Source: Paenibacillus campinasensis
Lineage (GTDB): Bacteria; Bacillota; Bacilli; Paenibacillales; Paenibacillaceae
Reading direction: 5' to 3'
Assembly: GCF_002272015.1 (NCBI RefSeq)
Contig: NZ_NPBY01000033.1
Location: 1-64,000, forward strand
Length of the DNA: 64,000 nucleotides
Numbering within the stretch: position 1 is the first letter of the stretch; every line of letters begins with the position of its first letter. Of the stretch, positions 24,835-33,803 are shown in pieces. The notes beneath the pieces were generated by a model that was given only the letters and a program-made list of their open reading frames with translations, was not told the DNA's origin and did no database searches. The position numbers and the translations under genes were made by a program.

Positions 24835-25710
24835 CTACAGCACATGCCTGCCTAGCTGCTGGTAGCAGCTCCGCAGATGATGAAGCCGGGCCGCCGAAGG
24901 CTGGAGGTCATCGGCACGGCGCAATTCCAGCACCCAATGCCCGTTGTATCGGTTGGCCATCAGCCAAGCGGTCATCGCTTCCAGCGGCACCGTGCCTGCC
25001 CCAAGTCCCAAGTGCTCATCAGATTGTCCGGCATTGTCGCTGAGATGGAGCGCAACGAGCCGCGGCGTGGCTTGCTGCAGCATCAGCAGACAGCGCCCTT
25101 CCCCCGTCATATGAGCATGACCGGCATCAAAAACAATGCCGACGCGCGGGGAGTCCAGTGTATCGACGATGTCCCGAAGAAATGACATCTCCACCCCGTA
25201 CAGTCCCGGATAAGGCGGAGCATTCTCCAGAGCTATGACGATGTCCGACTCTGCGGTCATCTCCAGAATCCGGGCCAGAAAATGGCTGACGCGGCGTTTG
25301 GCCTCATGAAGCTGCTCTGCCGCTGCTCCGGAAGCCCCTCGGGCATGGGCCGGAGACCAGCCACCCGATCCGCGCCCGGGATGGAGGACGATAAAGCTGG
25401 AATTCAGCAGCTCAGCTACCCGGATGGTGTTCAGCACAACGAGCTCCGAGCGCTTGCGCTCTTCCGGGTCCTCGGCCGCAGGGTTGCAGCCGGTAAACGG
25501 CGCATGAACGCTGAAGCGGATGCCGCGCTCCCGGCCCATTTGCTCCAGTTCGGCAATTCGCTCCTCCGGCCAGGCAAGCACCTCCTCATGTCCGCCTTCG
25601 CACATGATTTCGATCTGCTTCCAGCCGGCTGCCGATAGAATGCTAACCGTTTCGATAAGAGGAGTATCAATATATGCATATGTGGATACGGAATAATGAT
25701 CACGGTCCAT
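24835..25710 (-). CDS. Sugar phosphate isomerase/epimerase-like TIM-barrel protein
   Basis: The 291-residue protein fits the xylose isomerase-like/AP endonuclease 2 TIM-barrel family (PF01261). Metal-ligand strands are visible: EIMCEGGHEE near residue 34, RFSVHAPF near residue 67, FIVLHPGRG near residue 106, DIVIALENAPPY near residue 155, RVGIVFDAGHAH near residue 188 and GHWVLELR near residue 263. The substrate is unknown. AGGAGAG lies about 8 bases before the ATG. It is apparently monocistronic. Confidence 0.85.
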   Translation of the reverse strand: MDRDHYSVSTYAYIDTPLIETVSILSAAGWKQIEIMCEGGHEEVLAWPEERIAELEQMGRERGIRFSVHAPFTGCNPAAEDPEERKRSELVVLNTIRVAELLNSSFIVLHPGRGSGGWSPAHARGASGAAAEQLHEAKRRVSHFLARILEMTAESDIVIALENAPPYPGLYGVEMSFLRDIVDTLDSPRVGIVFDAGHAHMTGEGRCLLMLQQATPRLVALHLSDNAGQSDEHLGLGAGTVPLEAMTAWLMANRYNGHWVLELRRADDLQPSAARLHHLRSCYQQLGRHVL

Positions 25711-26013
25711 GGTTAAGTCTCTCCTTAAGCTAAGATGTCATGTCTGTCTGCCCGTGAAACCGGCAGGGTCGCTGGTGCTGAGGGGTGATGATATCTCGAT
25801 AAGCGAAGCTGGCAAAAGAACTTTTCTCCATTGTAACAGCAGCATTTGTTCTTTACGTCAGAGCCGGGTAAACACTCTGTAAAATATTTCCCGAAAATAA
25901 CAGCTTTGGCACCTAAAGCGGTACAAAACATACGTATCCTTCAATCTATCGACATCCATCCCTTCCCCATGACGGCGAGCCCTTCCAGCGTCATCCCTCC
26001 TTTCCTTGGGAAT
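25711..26013. other. Intergenic region without a recognised gene
   Basis: This stretch precedes the TIM-barrel gene. A TACAAT box on the minus strand near 25836 is a candidate -10 element. I see no convincing ORF, RNA gene or repeat. Confidence 0.5.
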
Positions 26014-26048
26014 AAAAAAAACAGCCTCCCGCTGTGGAAGGCCGTTCC
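26014..26048 (-). terminator. Intrinsic terminator of the QorB-like gene
   Basis: On the minus strand GGCCTTCC pairs imperfectly with GGGAGGCTG around ACAGC, followed by eight T. It lies about 60 bases after the stop at 26109. Confidence 0.75.
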
Positions 26049-26108
26049 CGTTCTTTTGTTCTTCTGTTCTACTATTCTTCTGTTATACTTCTCTTCTGAT
26101 TCAGTCCA

Positions 26109-26966
26109 TTAGCGGTTGATCAGTTGTTCGAGCGCGGTATGGAGCGGCGTTGCAGGGCGACCGAGAACCTTCTCGAAATCCTGACTTTCCACCGCAAGCT
26201 CCCCGTCGCGAATCCCCTGCTGAATGCCGACCAGCATCGGAATGATGAACTCCGGCACGCCTGCGCCTTTCATGATGTCTGCGTAGGCAGCATCGTCGAC
26301 TTGCTGAACCTTCACTTCCTTGCCAAGCACAGCTCCAACTGCCGCAGCCAGCTCTTCCTGAGACAGCAGCTTCCCGGACAGCTCATAAATCATGTTCTCA
26401 TGGCCGCTTCCTGTCAGCACGGCTGCAGCGGCATCCGCATAATCTTGACGCAAGGCCCAGCCAACCCTACCCTCTCCCGCCGATGTGACCCAAGGCGCGC
26501 CCGCCTGCACGGCTTGAATGGTGGACAGCTCGTTCTCCAAATACCAGTTGTTGCGAAGGATCGTATATGGAATTCCGGTGTCAAGAATGGCTTTCTCCGC
26601 TGCCTGATGCGGCGGCGCAAGCTGCAAATGGCTGTTCGCTGCATTGGCCAGACTCGTGTAGGCAATAAAGCCCACCTTCGCTCGGGCTGCGGCCTCCACG
26701 GCATTCTTATGTTGACGGATACGTGTCTCATTGTCTCCGTCCGCCGAGATGATGAGCAGGCGGTCAACCCCTGCAAAAGCCTGGTCAAGCGAGCTCGGAT
26801 CGTCAAAATCCGCCTGCCGGACATCCACCCCGCGGGCGCGAAGTCCTTCGGCCTTCGCCGGATTGCGCACACTGACCGCCACCTGCTCAGCAGGTACGGA
26901 TGTTAACAGCGCCTCCACCACTTTGGAACCGAGCTGTCCTGTTGCTCCCGTTACTAAATATTTCAT
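26109..26966 (-). CDS. NAD(P)H:quinone oxidoreductase, QorB/NmrA-like
   Basis: The 285-residue protein begins KYLVTGATGQLGSKVVEALL with the atypical SDR dinucleotide motif, then QVAVSVRNPAKAEGL and VRQADFDDPSSL. IPYTILRNNWYLEN near residue 138 and RVGWALRQDYADAAAAVLTG are typical of the QorB/YtfG group, which is about 286 residues. It likely reduces quinones or related electrophiles. The ATG at 26966 has GGAGAA upstream. An inverted repeat at 27005-27027 covers its probable promoter, and a codirectional Rrf2 gene follows upstream at 27214, a likely regulator. Confidence 0.88.
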   Translation of the reverse strand: MKYLVTGATGQLGSKVVEALLTSVPAEQVAVSVRNPAKAEGLRARGVDVRQADFDDPSSLDQAFAGVDRLLIISADGDNETRIRQHKNAVEAAARAKVGFIAYTSLANAANSHLQLAPPHQAAEKAILDTGIPYTILRNNWYLENELSTIQAVQAGAPWVTSAGEGRVGWALRQDYADAAAAVLTGSGHENMIYELSGKLLSQEELAAAVGAVLGKEVKVQQVDDAAYADIMKGAGVPEFIIPMLVGIQQGIRDGELAVESQDFEKVLGRPATPLHTALEQLINR

Positions 26967-27004
26967 CCTATTCTCCTCCATTCGGTATAGTTGTACCCAC
27001 TTTT

Positions 27005-27027
27005 GTTATAACAATTCCTGTTACAAC
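27005..27027. promoter_or_regulatory. Candidate operator upstream of the QorB-like gene
   Basis: GTTATAACA and TGTTACAAC form a 9-bp inverted repeat with one mismatch and a 5-base spacer, 38-60 bases before the start codon. TGTTATAACA is also a palindrome on its own. The Rrf2 protein encoded next door is the natural candidate ligand. Confidence 0.5.
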
Positions 27028-27213
27028 GAGTGTATAAGAAAGCTTCAGCTTCGCTGAAAACTTATCTCCCGTTCATCATCTGGCCGCCAGAAATCAACAA
27101 GCAGCACTGTTCCCGGTACAGTCAATAGCGGATCTGCCCTCCTGATACGTTGGTCAAATCTCGAGGGAGTCTGCCACAGGTGAACAGGTTCCTTTAACCC
27201 GCTTCCTCGTCCT

Positions 27214-27645
27214 CTACTGATCATGAAAAGATTGAATCAACCGTTCAAGTGTGGTCTGCGCCAGCCTCTGCTCCATCGCCACTTGAGCGGCCAGCAGTTC
27301 CGTCTGGAGCGACTGTTCAATATTTCGTCCGACGGGACAATCGATGTTCGAATCTTCATGAATCCGGAACAGCTGCTTCTCCTCCGCAGCATGAACGGCA
27401 CGGTATACATCCAGCAGCGTAATCTCCTCCGGTCTCTTGAGCAGGGACGCGCCGCCCACTCCCGGTCGAACGTCCACCAGCCCTGCCTTCTTCAGCATGC
27501 CGATAATTCTCCGGATAATGACAGGATTCGTATTGACGCTTCCGGCTATGTAATCTCCGGTGCAGTCATTAGCAGGACTGACCGCAATTAAGCTCAAGGT
27601 ATGGACCGCTATGGAAAAACGCGTACTGATCTGCTTCAATGTCAT
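27214..27645 (-). CDS. Rrf2 family transcriptional regulator
   Basis: The 143-residue protein has the Rrf2 winged helix (residues ~3-70; STRFSIAVHTLSLIAVSPAN, then GSVNTNPVIIRRIIGMLKKAGLVDVRPGVGG). It resembles YwnA-type members that lack the three-cysteine iron-sulfur cluster of IscR. Only two Cys are seen (NDCTGD and IDCPVGR), possible redox sensors. The ATG at 27645 follows GGTGG closely; the start is not certain. It is next to the QorB-like gene on the same strand, 247 bases away, and probably controls it. Confidence 0.88.
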   Translation of the reverse strand: MTLKQISTRFSIAVHTLSLIAVSPANDCTGDYIAGSVNTNPVIIRRIIGMLKKAGLVDVRPGVGGASLLKRPEEITLLDVYRAVHAAEEKQLFRIHEDSNIDCPVGRNIEQSLQTELLAAQVAMEQRLAQTTLERLIQSFHDQ

Positions 27646-27846
27646 CACCACCGTTGTAACCATTCTAGTTCTAACCTATGGCGTATGTCAAGTGCCGAGC
27701 ATCTGTGTAAACACATCTCCGCACATTCCCGCAAGTGACAACAAGAGCCCGCAGCTATCCGTAGCAGGACTGCTGCAAGCTCTTGGTCGCTCTAACCGTT
27801 TTCGCAGCTGCAGATGGTTCAGACATTTCCTTGAGCTGAAGCTGTG

Positions 27847-28629
27847 TTACAGCGCTGGCGCTGAACCGCCATCAATGTGGATCGAAGTTCCCGTCACATA
27901 AGAGGCCGCATCCGAAGCCATAAAGACGATCACCCGCGCGGCCTCCTCTGTGTCGCCAATGCGCCCCAGCGGGATATTGTGGCGCGGGTCACGCGCATAC
28001 GCCTCCCAGCTGAGATGAGGGGCCTCCCGCTTCCACCGCTCCTCCAGCTGACCGCTGCGAATCGTGCCGATGCACACGGTGTTAACCCGAATCCCGTCCG
28101 AAGCCAGATCGCGGCTCATCGCCTTGGTCAGCGCCTGTCCGGCGGCCCGGCTGACACTGCTCGGCATCGAAGATGCCGGCGGTGTTTTCGCCCATGAAGT
28201 GGTGATGTTGATGATCGAACCGCCGCCTGCCTGGCGCAGATGCGGAAGGGCAGCGCGGGACACCCGGATGGCCGCCAGCAGCTTGAGGTCCAGGTCCGAC
28301 ATCCACTGCTCATCGCTGATATGTTCAAACGGCCCTGCAGCCGCTGTCCCGGCGTTGTTTACAACGATATCCAGCTGGCCATAACGCTCCGCCGTCTCGG
28401 CCACCATCCTCTCACAATCCTCCGGCTTCGTCACATCCGCCACAATCGTCAGCACAGTGCTGCCGGTAGACTGCTGGATATGCAGCGCCGCCGTTCTGAG
28501 CTGCTCTTCATTCCGGGCGCTAATCGCAACCTTGGCCCCTTCTGCCGCGAATGTCACCGCGGTTTCAAGCCCGATGCCTTTGCTCCCGCCGGTAATCAGC
28601 ACCGTTTTCCCTGCAAGCCCCAGATCCAT
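27847..28629 (-). CDS. SDR family protein with altered active site
   Basis: The 260-residue protein is a classical SDR by fold: TVLITGGSKGIGLETAVTFA near residue 8, IVVNNAGTAAAGPF near residue 86, SIINITTSWAKTPPASSMP near residue 138, and the C-terminal ASYVTGTSIHIDGGSAP. The catalytic YxxxK reads SxxxR (SSVSRAAGQAL), so both the Tyr and the Lys are replaced. Nucleotide binding seems intact. It may use another mechanism or have no dehydrogenase activity. The ATG at 28629 has AAGGGAG 8 bases upstream. The gene has no obvious partner; ldh lies upstream on the same strand. Confidence 0.85.
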   Translation of the reverse strand: MDLGLAGKTVLITGGSKGIGLETAVTFAAEGAKVAISARNEEQLRTAALHIQQSTGSTVLTIVADVTKPEDCERMVAETAERYGQLDIVVNNAGTAAAGPFEHISDEQWMSDLDLKLLAAIRVSRAALPHLRQAGGGSIINITTSWAKTPPASSMPSSVSRAAGQALTKAMSRDLASDGIRVNTVCIGTIRSGQLEERWKREAPHLSWEAYARDPRHNIPLGRIGDTEEAARVIVFMASDAASYVTGTSIHIDGGSAPAL

Positions 28630-28827
28630 TTCATCCGCTCCCTTCACATTTGGATAATTGAACTACTTTAACTTTACCCATATTCCTCGATATCGCCAAC
28701 CGGCATGGCTCTTTTCGTGCCTCGGCAGGCCGATCGTCTGGAGTGTGAGCGAAAGCGGCGATCTGACGCTTTACGGCCAGACTATATTTCTCAGCTTCAG
28801 TGATGAATCAGCAGCTGTCACAGGACA

Positions 28828-29802
28828 TCACGCCATAGACTTTCCTTCATTTCGAGTACGCAGCCCGTTCATTGCATTCCGCAGAATATTGCAGGAATGG
28901 TTGAATTTCTCCAGCTCCTCCTCGCTCAGATTCAGCTCGATGACCTCTTCAATGCCGACATCCCCAATGATTGCCGGTACGCCGGTGCACACTTCGCGCT
29001 GGCCATATTCACCCTCCAGCACGGCAGATACCGCGATAATCCGGTGCTCGTCATTTAATATAGAACGAACGATGTAAGCCAGTGCATTGCCGATGCCAAA
29101 TTGCGTGTTGCCTTTGCGCGTAAAGATCTCCCATCCGGCATCCTTCGTCTTGCGCGCAATTTCATCCAGATTCACGTCACGGAAACGCTCCTTATGCTGA
29201 TCAAGAATGTGCAGCAGCGGCTTGCCGCCAATCGTGACATGCGACCAGGCTACAAACTGGGAGTCGCCATGCTCCCCCATCGCATATCCGTTGACGCTGC
29301 GGGGATCAATCGAGAACACCTCGGACAGCAGCGTTTTCAGCCTGGCGGAATCAATGGACGTGCCGGTTCCGATCACCCGGCTGCGCGGGAAGCCCGACAC
29401 TTCTTGCACAATATGGGTAACAATATCGACCGGATTGGCGGCAACCACAAATACACCGTTGAATCCGCCCGCCACCACTTTGCTCACGAGATCTCGCGTA
29501 ATTTGATCCGCTTCCTCCAGCACATCGAGTCGCGTCTGTCCCGGCTTCGGATTGGCTCCGGCCGTCAGGACAACGACATCCACATCGCGGCAGTCCTCCA
29601 GCCGCCCGGCGTACACCTTGGTGCGCGTTGAAGTAAAATCCATACAATGTGACAGATCCAGCGCCTGGGCTACTGCGCGGTCATACGTCCGGTCCACCAT
29701 CATAATCTCATCACATACCGATTGATTGATCATCGAATACGCGCAGGCCGCGCCGACGAGTCCGGAGCCTACAATTGTCACCTTTCTTGACTTGATTGCC
29801 AT
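28828..29802 (-). CDS. ldh: L-lactate dehydrogenase
   Basis: The 324-residue protein shows the LDH/MDH fold: KVTIVGSGLVGAACAYSMIN near residue 7, VVVLTAGANPKPGQTRLDVL with the mobile substrate loop, VFVVAANPVDIVTHIV, and GYAMGEHGDSQFVAWSHV with the catalytic His. The Gln/Arg in the loop and the overall length fit L-lactate dehydrogenase rather than malate dehydrogenase. It reduces pyruvate to lactate with NADH. GAGGAG precedes the ATG. A perfect palindrome (29839-29855) covers a TATAAT box in the promoter region. Confidence 0.93.
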   Translation of the reverse strand: MAIKSRKVTIVGSGLVGAACAYSMINQSVCDEIMMVDRTYDRAVAQALDLSHCMDFTSTRTKVYAGRLEDCRDVDVVVLTAGANPKPGQTRLDVLEEADQITRDLVSKVVAGGFNGVFVVAANPVDIVTHIVQEVSGFPRSRVIGTGTSIDSARLKTLLSEVFSIDPRSVNGYAMGEHGDSQFVAWSHVTIGGKPLLHILDQHKERFRDVNLDEIARKTKDAGWEIFTRKGNTQFGIGNALAYIVRSILNDEHRIIAVSAVLEGEYGQREVCTGVPAIIGDVGIEEVIELNLSEEELEKFNHSCNILRNAMNGLRTRNEGKSMA

Positions 29803-29838
29803 TATACATCTCCTCCATCTACCCTATCCCAATATATA

Positions 29839-29855
29839 TGTTATAAATTATAACA
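29839..29855. promoter_or_regulatory. Perfect palindrome over the ldh promoter
   Basis: TGTTATAA-A-TTATAACA lies 37-53 bases before the ldh start and contains a TATAAT on the minus strand, so a bound protein would block RNA polymerase. It is not a Rex consensus (TTGTGAA...TTCACAA). It shares the TGTTATAA half-site with the QorB-like operator candidate at 27005-27027. Confidence 0.6.
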
Positions 29856-30000
29856 GCAAATGATGATTACGTGACGATAATTAACATTTATTTCACACAT
29901 TCATCTTAGGGAAGTTTAGGAAATGAACATTTCATTTCATATCATAGCATTTCATAACGGTCCTGATTCCTCGGATAGCATCTCTTTCAGAGCGACACAA

Positions 30001-30032
30001 AAACTGCCGGGCAGTCTTCACCCGGCAGTAGC
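30001..30032 (-). terminator. Intrinsic terminator of the peptide ABC operon
   Basis: On the minus strand ACTGCCGGG pairs with CCCGGCAGT around a 9-base loop and is followed by TTTTG, just after the last permease gene. Confidence 0.88.
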
Positions 30033-30043
30033 ATTTGCAAAAA

Positions 30044-30940
30044 TTAACTTTTCATTCTCGGATCAAGCGCATCGCGCAATCCGTCCCCCATCAGATTGAA
30101 TGCCAGCACGGTAAACATGATCGATAGGCCGGGAAACATGACCGTCCACGGCGCTGTGGCGATAAATTGACGCGAATCCGACAGCATCTTGCCCCACTCC
30201 GGGGCCGGAGGCTGGGCGCCAAGGCCGAGAAAGCCGAGCGCAGCTGCTTCAATTATGGCTGTAGCAATACCGAGCGTGCCTTGAACGATGATGGGCGTCA
30301 GACTATTCGGCATAATATGATGCAGCAAGATGCCGCTGTTCTTCATTCCGATCGCCCGGGCGGCCGTAATGTACTCCTCGTTTTTCAGACTGAGCACCTT
30401 GGCCCGCACGAGGCGGCCGTATGTCGGTATGTTGACGATGGCGATCGCCAGCAGCGCATTTTGCAATGACGGTCCCAGAATGGCTACGATGGCAATCGCC
30501 AGCAGGATGCTTGGAAAGGCCAGCAGAATGTCGAACAGCCGCGAGATGATCATATCGAGCCATCTGCCAAAAAAACCGGCCAGTATGCCAAGCAGGGTGC
30601 CGAGGATGATGGAGCCGACAACTGAGAACGTGCCGACCCACAGCGAGATACGTGCTCCGTGCAGCACCCGGCTCAGGATATCGCGCCCCAAATCATCCGT
30701 CCCGAACCAATGGGCGGCTGAAGGTGGCTGGAGCCGGTTGCTCAGCTCCTGCGCCTTGTAGTCATAAGGGGACAGAACGGGGGCGAGAAGCGCGATTAGA
30801 ACAAACAGCAGAATCATGGACAGTCCGAGCATCGCCATTTTATTTTTGCGGAAAGCCCGCCATGCATCTCGCCAAGGTCCGGACGGCTTGTCCGCCGTCA
30901 CGACAGGGCCGCCACTCGTATTTGCAGTAATATGTCCCAT
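30044..30940 (-). CDS. Peptide ABC transporter permease (DppC/OppC type)
   Basis: The 298-residue inner-membrane protein has an N-terminal cytoplasmic tail, a first membrane segment near residues 34-55 and the OppC_N signature WHAFRKNKMAMLGLSMI-like region (here AFRKNKMAMLGLSMILLFV). The permease EAA motif is ITAARAIGMKNSGILLHHIMP near residue 195 and the C-terminal end is LAFNLMGDGLRDALDPRMK, typical of DppC. It pairs with the DppB-type permease (30953-31957). It is the last gene of the operon and is followed by a terminator. Confidence 0.94.
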   Translation of the reverse strand: MGHITANTSGGPVVTADKPSGPWRDAWRAFRKNKMAMLGLSMILLFVLIALLAPVLSPYDYKAQELSNRLQPPSAAHWFGTDDLGRDILSRVLHGARISLWVGTFSVVGSIILGTLLGILAGFFGRWLDMIISRLFDILLAFPSILLAIAIVAILGPSLQNALLAIAIVNIPTYGRLVRAKVLSLKNEEYITAARAIGMKNSGILLHHIMPNSLTPIIVQGTLGIATAIIEAAALGFLGLGAQPPAPEWGKMLSDSRQFIATAPWTVMFPGLSIMFTVLAFNLMGDGLRDALDPRMKS

Positions 30941-30952
30941 GCTTCCCCTCCT

Positions 30953-31957
30953 TTACCGATAGCGAATGCGCGGATCCACGGCTGCATACAGTAAATCCAC
31001 CATCAGATTGATCATGACAAACAGGAAAGCGATGATCAGAATGCCGGATTGGATAACCGGATAATCGCGTGAGCTGATCGCCTCATAGATGTAACGTCCG
31101 ACCCCCGGCCAGGCGAAGATGGTCTCTGTCAGCACCGCACCGCCAAGCAGCGCGCCCGTCTGAAGCCCGATGACCGTCAGCACCGGAATGAATGCATTCT
31201 TCAGCGCATGCTTGTACACAACGAAGAATTGGGAAAGCCCCTTCGCTTTCGCCGTGCGGACATAATCGGAATTCATCACCTCAAGCATGCTCGAACGGGT
31301 CATCCGGGCGATGATCGCCATCGGAATGGTGCCGAGCGCCACGCTGGGCAGAATCAGATGTTTGACGACCGTCCACAGCTGATCCCATCTGCCTGCCAGC
31401 ATACTGTCAATCAAATATAGATGGGTGACAGCCTCCACCGGATTGCGCTGGTCCATCCGGCCAATGGATGGCAGCCAGCCGAGCTTCAGGGAGAACAGCC
31501 ACTGCTCCATTAACCCGAGCCAGAATATCGGCATCGACACGCCAACAAGCGAAACCAGCATGCTGATATAATCAAACCACGAGTTTTGCTTCCAGGCGCT
31601 GATGATGCCTGCGTTGACACCGAAGAACACGGCAAATGCCATCGCCGCGATCGTTAGCTCTGCCGTTGCCGCCAAATACGGCATGATCTCTTGGGCAATC
31701 GGCACTTTCGTGCGGATCGACTGCCCCAGATCTCCCTTCAACAGATCTCCGAGGTACGTGAAATACTGCTGGTACCACGGGTTGTTAAGCCCGAGCTGCT
31801 CTCGCAGCTCTTCCTTCGACTGCTCTGTTGCCTTCTGCCCCAGTATCGTCTCAGCCGGATCGCCAGGAATCGCATGAATAATGGAGAACACGATGATCGT
31901 CATTCCGATCAGGACCGGGACCATCACGAACAGACGCTTCAATAGATAAGATTTCAT
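30953..31957 (-). CDS. Peptide ABC transporter permease (DppB/OppB type)
   Basis: The 334-residue protein starts KSYLLKRLFVMVPVLIGMTIIVF, a classical DppB N-terminus, with further membrane segments near 98-120, 135-155 and 275-310. The EAA motif is YVRTAKAKGLSQFFVVYKHALKNA near residue 222. It ends MVDLLYAAVDPRIRY, conserved in this family. The ATG at 31957 has AGGTGG 8 bases upstream. The stop is 13 bases before the DppC-type start. Confidence 0.94.
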   Translation of the reverse strand: MKSYLLKRLFVMVPVLIGMTIIVFSIIHAIPGDPAETILGQKATEQSKEELREQLGLNNPWYQQYFTYLGDLLKGDLGQSIRTKVPIAQEIMPYLAATAELTIAAMAFAVFFGVNAGIISAWKQNSWFDYISMLVSLVGVSMPIFWLGLMEQWLFSLKLGWLPSIGRMDQRNPVEAVTHLYLIDSMLAGRWDQLWTVVKHLILPSVALGTIPMAIIARMTRSSMLEVMNSDYVRTAKAKGLSQFFVVYKHALKNAFIPVLTVIGLQTGALLGGAVLTETIFAWPGVGRYIYEAISSRDYPVIQSGILIIAFLFVMINLMVDLLYAAVDPRIRYR

Positions 31958-31996
31958 GAAGAGGACCACCTGCCATCGGCGCTATCGTGCCGCCCG

Positions 31997-33658
31997 TTAT
32001 TCAAAGTAAATGTTGTAATAGTACTCAGACCCGGTCGGTGCGGGAACATACCCTTTTACATTGGCCTGGGCAGCCAGAAGCGGGGTCGTATGCACAATCG
32101 GCACCCATGGCGCATCGGCCTTAATGATGACCTGCGCCTGCTCGTACAGCTCGGCACGCTTGTCCTGGTCATTCTCCCGCTGGGCCGCAATCAGAATTTC
32201 ATGCAGCTCGTCACTGGCGTAATAGCTGTAGTTATTGGAAGGAATCGCATCCTTGTCGAGCAGTGTGTACAGGAAGTTATCCGGGTCGCCGTTGTCCCCG
32301 GTCCAGCCGAGCATGTACATATCATCCTTCTCGCCTTCCCTGACCTCATCCAGGTAAGTCGCCCATTCCGGAGACTCGATGGTTACCTTTACCCCAATCT
32401 TCTCAAAATCCGCCTGGATGACCTCGGCAACCTTTTTGCCGTCCGGCATATACGGGCGAGGCACCGGCATCGCATAGAAGACGTATTCGCCAGGGAGCCC
32501 GTCCGGATACCCCGCTTCCGCCAGCAGCTGATTCGCTTTATTCAGATCATACTCATAGTCCTGAATGCTGTCGTTATATCCCCACATCGATGGCGGTATT
32601 GGATTCACCGCCGGAACGGCTTGTCCGGCAAAGAATGCGTCGATAATTCCCTGCTTGTTCACAGCATGACTGAGCGCCAGCCGGACCTTCGGATCATTGA
32701 ACGGCTCCTTCTTCAAGTTGAATCCCAGGTAACCAACGTTGTTGGACGGACGTTCAATCTTCTGCAGATTCGGATTGCTCTCCAGCACGGCCAGATCATC
32801 CGGACTCAAATCCTCCATCAGGTCAATCTCCCCGCTTTGCAGCGCATTGAATCTGGCGGAGTTGTCGGGAATGGAGCGCACGATGACGCGGTTCAGCTTC
32901 GGCAGCCCTTCTCTCCAGTACTCCGGATTCTTCTCCAGGGTGATGGAGTCGTTGCGTCGCCACTCTTTAAATACAAACGGCCCTGTGCCAACCGGCTCAT
33001 TCTTAAAGTTCTCCCCCTTCTCCTGCAGCGCGGTCGGACTGGCGATTCCGAAGGAGGTCATCGCGAGGTTCTGCAGAAAAGGTCCCTGCGGCTGGTTCAA
33101 TGTGAACACGACCGTGAATTCGTCCAGAGCTTTAACCTCCTTGATCACTCTGCTGCCTTCGGGCCCGAACATGGAGTCATAATAATAGAAGGATTCCCCG
33201 CTAAACTTATATTCACTGTTCGGGTCAGACCAGCGCGTGAAGTTGAACACCACAGCATCGGCGTTGAAATCTGTCCCATCATGAAACTTCACGCCTTGGC
33301 GAAGCTTGAACGTATACTCAAGCCCATCCTCTGAAACGTCCCAGCTCTCGGCCAAGGATCCCTGAATCTCTGTCGTTCCTTCCTTATATTCCAGCAAAGA
33401 ATCAAAAACTTGATGCCCGATCTTCAGCGATTCCCCATCTGTCACGATCGCCGGGTCAAGAGCGGCTGAGTCCCCTCCGCGGCCGACAATCAACGTATCC
33501 TGCGCGGAAGATGCCGGCACTTCACCTTCGGCTTGCTGACCGGTATCCGGCTCCTGCGCTTCGCTGCTTCCACTGCCTCCGCCGCTGCAGCCGGCGAGGG
33601 CTACAATGATGCCAAGCATCAACAATAACAGGCTGCTGCTCCATCTCTTTGCTTTCAT
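31997..33658 (-). CDS. Peptide ABC transporter substrate-binding lipoprotein
   Basis: The 553-residue protein has a lipoprotein signal peptide ending LAGCSGGG (Cys near residue 24), so it is tethered outside the membrane. The family 5 solute-binding fold follows: LIVGRGGDSAALDPAIVTDGES near residue 55, GLEYTFKLRQGVKFHDGTDFNADAV near residue 110 and RLALSHAVNKQGIIDAFF near residue 330. It is DppA/OppA-like and probably binds peptides. GAAGGGAG precedes the ATG. A hairpin at 33706-33722 lies between it and the ATPase genes. Confidence 0.94.
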   Translation of the reverse strand: MKAKRWSSSLLLLMLGIIVALAGCSGGGSGSSEAQEPDTGQQAEGEVPASSAQDTLIVGRGGDSAALDPAIVTDGESLKIGHQVFDSLLEYKEGTTEIQGSLAESWDVSEDGLEYTFKLRQGVKFHDGTDFNADAVVFNFTRWSDPNSEYKFSGESFYYYDSMFGPEGSRVIKEVKALDEFTVVFTLNQPQGPFLQNLAMTSFGIASPTALQEKGENFKNEPVGTGPFVFKEWRRNDSITLEKNPEYWREGLPKLNRVIVRSIPDNSARFNALQSGEIDLMEDLSPDDLAVLESNPNLQKIERPSNNVGYLGFNLKKEPFNDPKVRLALSHAVNKQGIIDAFFAGQAVPAVNPIPPSMWGYNDSIQDYEYDLNKANQLLAEAGYPDGLPGEYVFYAMPVPRPYMPDGKKVAEVIQADFEKIGVKVTIESPEWATYLDEVREGEKDDMYMLGWTGDNGDPDNFLYTLLDKDAIPSNNYSYYASDELHEILIAAQRENDQDKRAELYEQAQVIIKADAPWVPIVHTTPLLAAQANVKGYVPAPTGSEYYYNIYFE

Positions 33659-33705
33659 ATTATGGCTCCCTTCTTATAACAAAATAGAATGTTGTTTATA
33701 TAAGG

Positions 33706-33722
33706 CCGGACCGCAGGTCCGG
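33706..33722 (-). other. Intercistronic hairpin before the binding-protein gene
   Basis: CCGGACC pairs perfectly with GGTCCGG around a 3-base loop, 48 bases before the start of the binding-protein gene and without a U tract. Such structures often mark mRNA processing or stabilise the downstream part of a transcript, which would allow more binding protein than ATPase. That role is inference. Confidence 0.5.
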
Positions 33723-33803
33723 TCGATAAACCGCAATCCGAAGTCTCTAGACCTCTTCATAAAATGGTGATTATTCGTTGTTAAGAGAAACTGAATCAAT
33801 GCT

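Noticed and set aside
25846-26112. 88-codon plus-strand frame
   Set aside because: Passes through the terminator of the QorB-like gene; the hydrophobic tail arises from the T-rich sequence there.
29865-29900. Rex site before ldh
   Set aside because: GTGA and TTCACA are present but with the wrong spacing and no proper dyad; the perfect palindrome nearby is different.
32090-33334. 414-codon plus-strand frame
   Set aside because: Antisense to the peptide-binding lipoprotein gene; no family features.
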